6,493 nt of DNA from Bifidobacteriaceae bacterium (GTDB lineage: Bacteria > Actinomycetota > Actinomycetes > Actinomycetales > WQXJ01). Location: the NCBI GenBank assembly GCA_031278675.1, contig JAITJY010000188.1:1-6493 (forward strand). The letters run 5' to 3'. Below are positions 5,932 to 6,493 of the stretch, in pieces. The notes below the pieces were generated by a model. That model did no database searches. It was not told the origin of the DNA and was given only the letters and a program-made list of their open reading frames with translations. The first letter of the stretch is position 1; every line of letters begins with the position of its first letter. The translations under genes were made by a program, and so were the position numbers.

Positions 5932-6129
5932 ATGACTGAGTACTACTTATCTGTCACTGAAGTAGCCCACAAATTAGGCATCACCACCGGAGCGCTGCGC
6001 TCCCTGGCGATGCCCGTACCCGATGCGATGGTTGGGCGCACCCGCGGCTGGAGGCCCTCCACCGTGGAACATTGGAACGCGGCTCGCCCAGGCCGCGGTA
6101 ACTGGCGCGCCAGCCGCAAGACCGGCTAG
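5932..6129 (+). CDS. Small helix-turn-helix DNA-binding protein (MerR/AlpA/excisionase-like)
   Basis: This 65-residue protein begins with LSVTEVAHKLGITTGALRSL (residues 6-25), a MerR/AlpA-type helix-turn-helix. It continues with PDAMVGRTRGWRPSTVEHWN (30-49) and the basic tail ARPGRGNWRASRKTG. The GRTxGW...TVxxWNxxRPGRG pattern is, from memory, typical of short actinobacterial DNA-binding proteins of unknown target. The start is supported by AGGAA at 5921-5925, six bases before the ATG. The turn between the recognition helix and PDAMVG (LAMPV) looks a few residues shorter than usual in such proteins, where an RGxLPxPD-like segment is common, so the fold may be altered. A palindrome lies just upstream and a hairpin just downstream, so it looks like a self-contained unit. 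It could be an excisionase-like protein of a mobile element, but no integrase is present. Confidence 0.72.
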   Translation: MTEYYLSVTEVAHKLGITTGALRSLAMPVPDAMVGRTRGWRPSTVEHWNAARPGRGNWRASRKTG

Positions 6130-6138
6130 CCGCGCTAG

Positions 6139-6160
6139 GACGGTGTTGTTCAACACCGTC
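6139..6160 (+). terminator. Hairpin after the small HTH gene, probable terminator
   Basis: GACGGTGTT and AACACCGTC form a perfect 9-base stem around GTTC, starting 10 bases after the stop codon. No T-run follows (CCACCG), which is common for actinobacterial terminators. Its position right after the gene is the main argument. Confidence 0.5.
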
Positions 6161-6179
6161 CCACCGTGCCCGCGCAGGG

Positions 6180-6194
6180 GAGAGCGAAGCTCTC
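6180..6194 (+). other. Small hairpin GAGAGC-GAA-GCTCTC
   Basis: This is a perfect 6-base stem with a GAA loop in the non-coding stretch between the terminator-like hairpin and palindrome copy B. The function is unknown, and a stem this short could occur by chance. Confidence 0.35.
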
Positions 6195-6220
6195 ACCAGC
6201 GTAAACGCGGCAGACAAGCC

Positions 6221-6264
6221 CAGGTTTGGCCTAGAAATCCGGTTTATTCACCGGATTCCTAGCC
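6221..6264 (+). repeat. Palindromic element, copy B
   Basis: Same orientation as copy A (4985-5028). Arms 6231-6243 and 6250-6262 pair at 12 of 13 positions (A6235 opposite C6258 is the mismatch) around the loop TTATTC. It shares CAGGTTT, GCCTAG, AATCC and the 16-base core with copy A. Compared with A it has one extra G that completes the inner stem (AATCCGGT/ACCGGATT). No gene starts immediately after it, but a possible ORF begins about 150 bases downstream. Confidence 0.7.
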
Positions 6265-6274
6265 ACACTATGTA

Positions 6275-6315
6275 GCCGAAACCTTTGCACCTGAGCCGAG
6301 TTTCGGCCCCTCAGG
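6275..6315 (+). promoter_or_regulatory. Two overlapping, mutually exclusive hairpins
   Basis: GCCGAAAC (6275-6282) pairs perfectly with GTTTCGGC (6300-6307). Alternatively CCTGAG (6290-6295) pairs with CTCAGG (6310-6315) and CCGA (6296-6299) with TCGG (6303-6306). Both folds use 6303-6306, so only one can form at a time, as in leader attenuators. The short stems make chance a real possibility. Confidence 0.3.
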
Positions 6316-6361
6316 GTCCCCGCAAAACCTCGAAGCGAAGCGGCGAGAGTTCGTGCGGTGC

Positions 6362-6384
6362 GGCCCCTCGGGGCCAGGGCTTTT
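6362..6384 (+). terminator. Terminator-like hairpin GGCCCC-TC-GGGGCC followed by TTTT
   Basis: A 6-base GC stem (6362-6367 with 6370-6375; in practice a 5-base stem with a CTCG loop) is followed by AGGGC and then TTTT (6381-6384). It may end a transcript reading in from the left or act with the hairpins at 6275-6315. The U-run is short and set off by five bases. Confidence 0.35.
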
Positions 6385-6416
6385 AGCAAAGTCGGGGCGG
6401 GGTGGTGTTGGTGGTG

Positions 6417-6493
6417 ATGTGGGTGCGGCGGGGCGCCGCGTGGGTGGCTTGTCTATGGCTGTGCGGCGTGGTCACCGAAATGGTGCGGTATCA
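6417..6493 (+). CDS. Possible N-terminus of an unidentified, perhaps membrane, protein, cut by the window edge
   Basis: From ATG 6417 the frame stays open to the window end, reading MWVRRGAAWVACLWLCG and then VVTEMVRY. In-frame GTG/TTG codons at 6402-6416 offer alternative starts. GGGGCGGGG (6394-6402) could serve as a ribosome binding site. The mix of basic and hydrophobic residues would fit a membrane protein N-terminus, but only 25 residues are visible and no family is recognisable. The strand is G/T-rich here, like the mntR gene. It may be spurious. Confidence 0.2.
   Translation, partial: MWVRRGAAWVACLWLCGVVTEMVRY

Noticed and set aside
1..6493. CRISPR arrays, rRNA, insertion-sequence transposases or integrases
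   Set aside because: No spaced direct-repeat arrays, rRNA-like sequence or transposase/integrase motifs were seen on either strand.

Overview
This window looks like chromosomal DNA of a high-GC Gram-positive bacterium (Actinomycetota). The GC content is high, and the products resemble actinobacterial family members: a class Ib ribonucleotide reductase, a 230-residue DtxR/MntR-type regulator, an LAxTG-type cell-wall sorting signal and a short MerR/AlpA-like helix-turn-helix protein. I cannot place it below phylum from the sequence alone.

Left part (1-1634, + strand): the 3' end of nrdE overlaps a complete nrdF by 13 bases. Together they encode the two subunits of the class Ib ribonucleotide reductase, which makes deoxyribonucleotides and in this class normally uses a dimanganese-tyrosyl cofactor. 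Middle left (1717-3072, + strand): a secreted surface protein with a signal peptide, a Thr/Pro/Ala/Glu-rich repeat stalk, a probable CnaB/SpaA-like domain, a von Willebrand factor A domain and a C-terminal LAVTG sorting signal. Middle (3069-4730, - strand): phosphoglucomutase (pgm). It converges on the surface-protein gene so tightly that both stop codons lie within one TTAG tetranucleotide.

Right part (4731-6493): an intergenic region rich in inverted repeats, then a metal-dependent regulator (5036-5728, + strand) whose metal ligands match manganese-sensing MntR rather than iron-sensing DtxR. Then come a small DNA-binding protein (5932-6129) and about 360 bases with no confident gene but several hairpins. 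A possible N-terminus of an unidentified gene runs off the right edge.

The most unusual signals are in this right part. (a) A 44-base, imperfectly palindromic element occurs twice in the same orientation, once just before the regulator's start codon and once about 1.24 kb downstream. It could be a shared operator or a mobile palindromic repeat. (b) An 80-base stem-loop (4876-4955) lies upstream of the regulator, and its G-U pairs point to a + strand RNA. (c) Two mutually exclusive hairpins followed by a terminator-like hairpin precede the possible gene at the right edge. If the regulator senses manganese, its closeness to the manganese-using ribonucleotide reductase is suggestive, but nothing here proves co-regulation.
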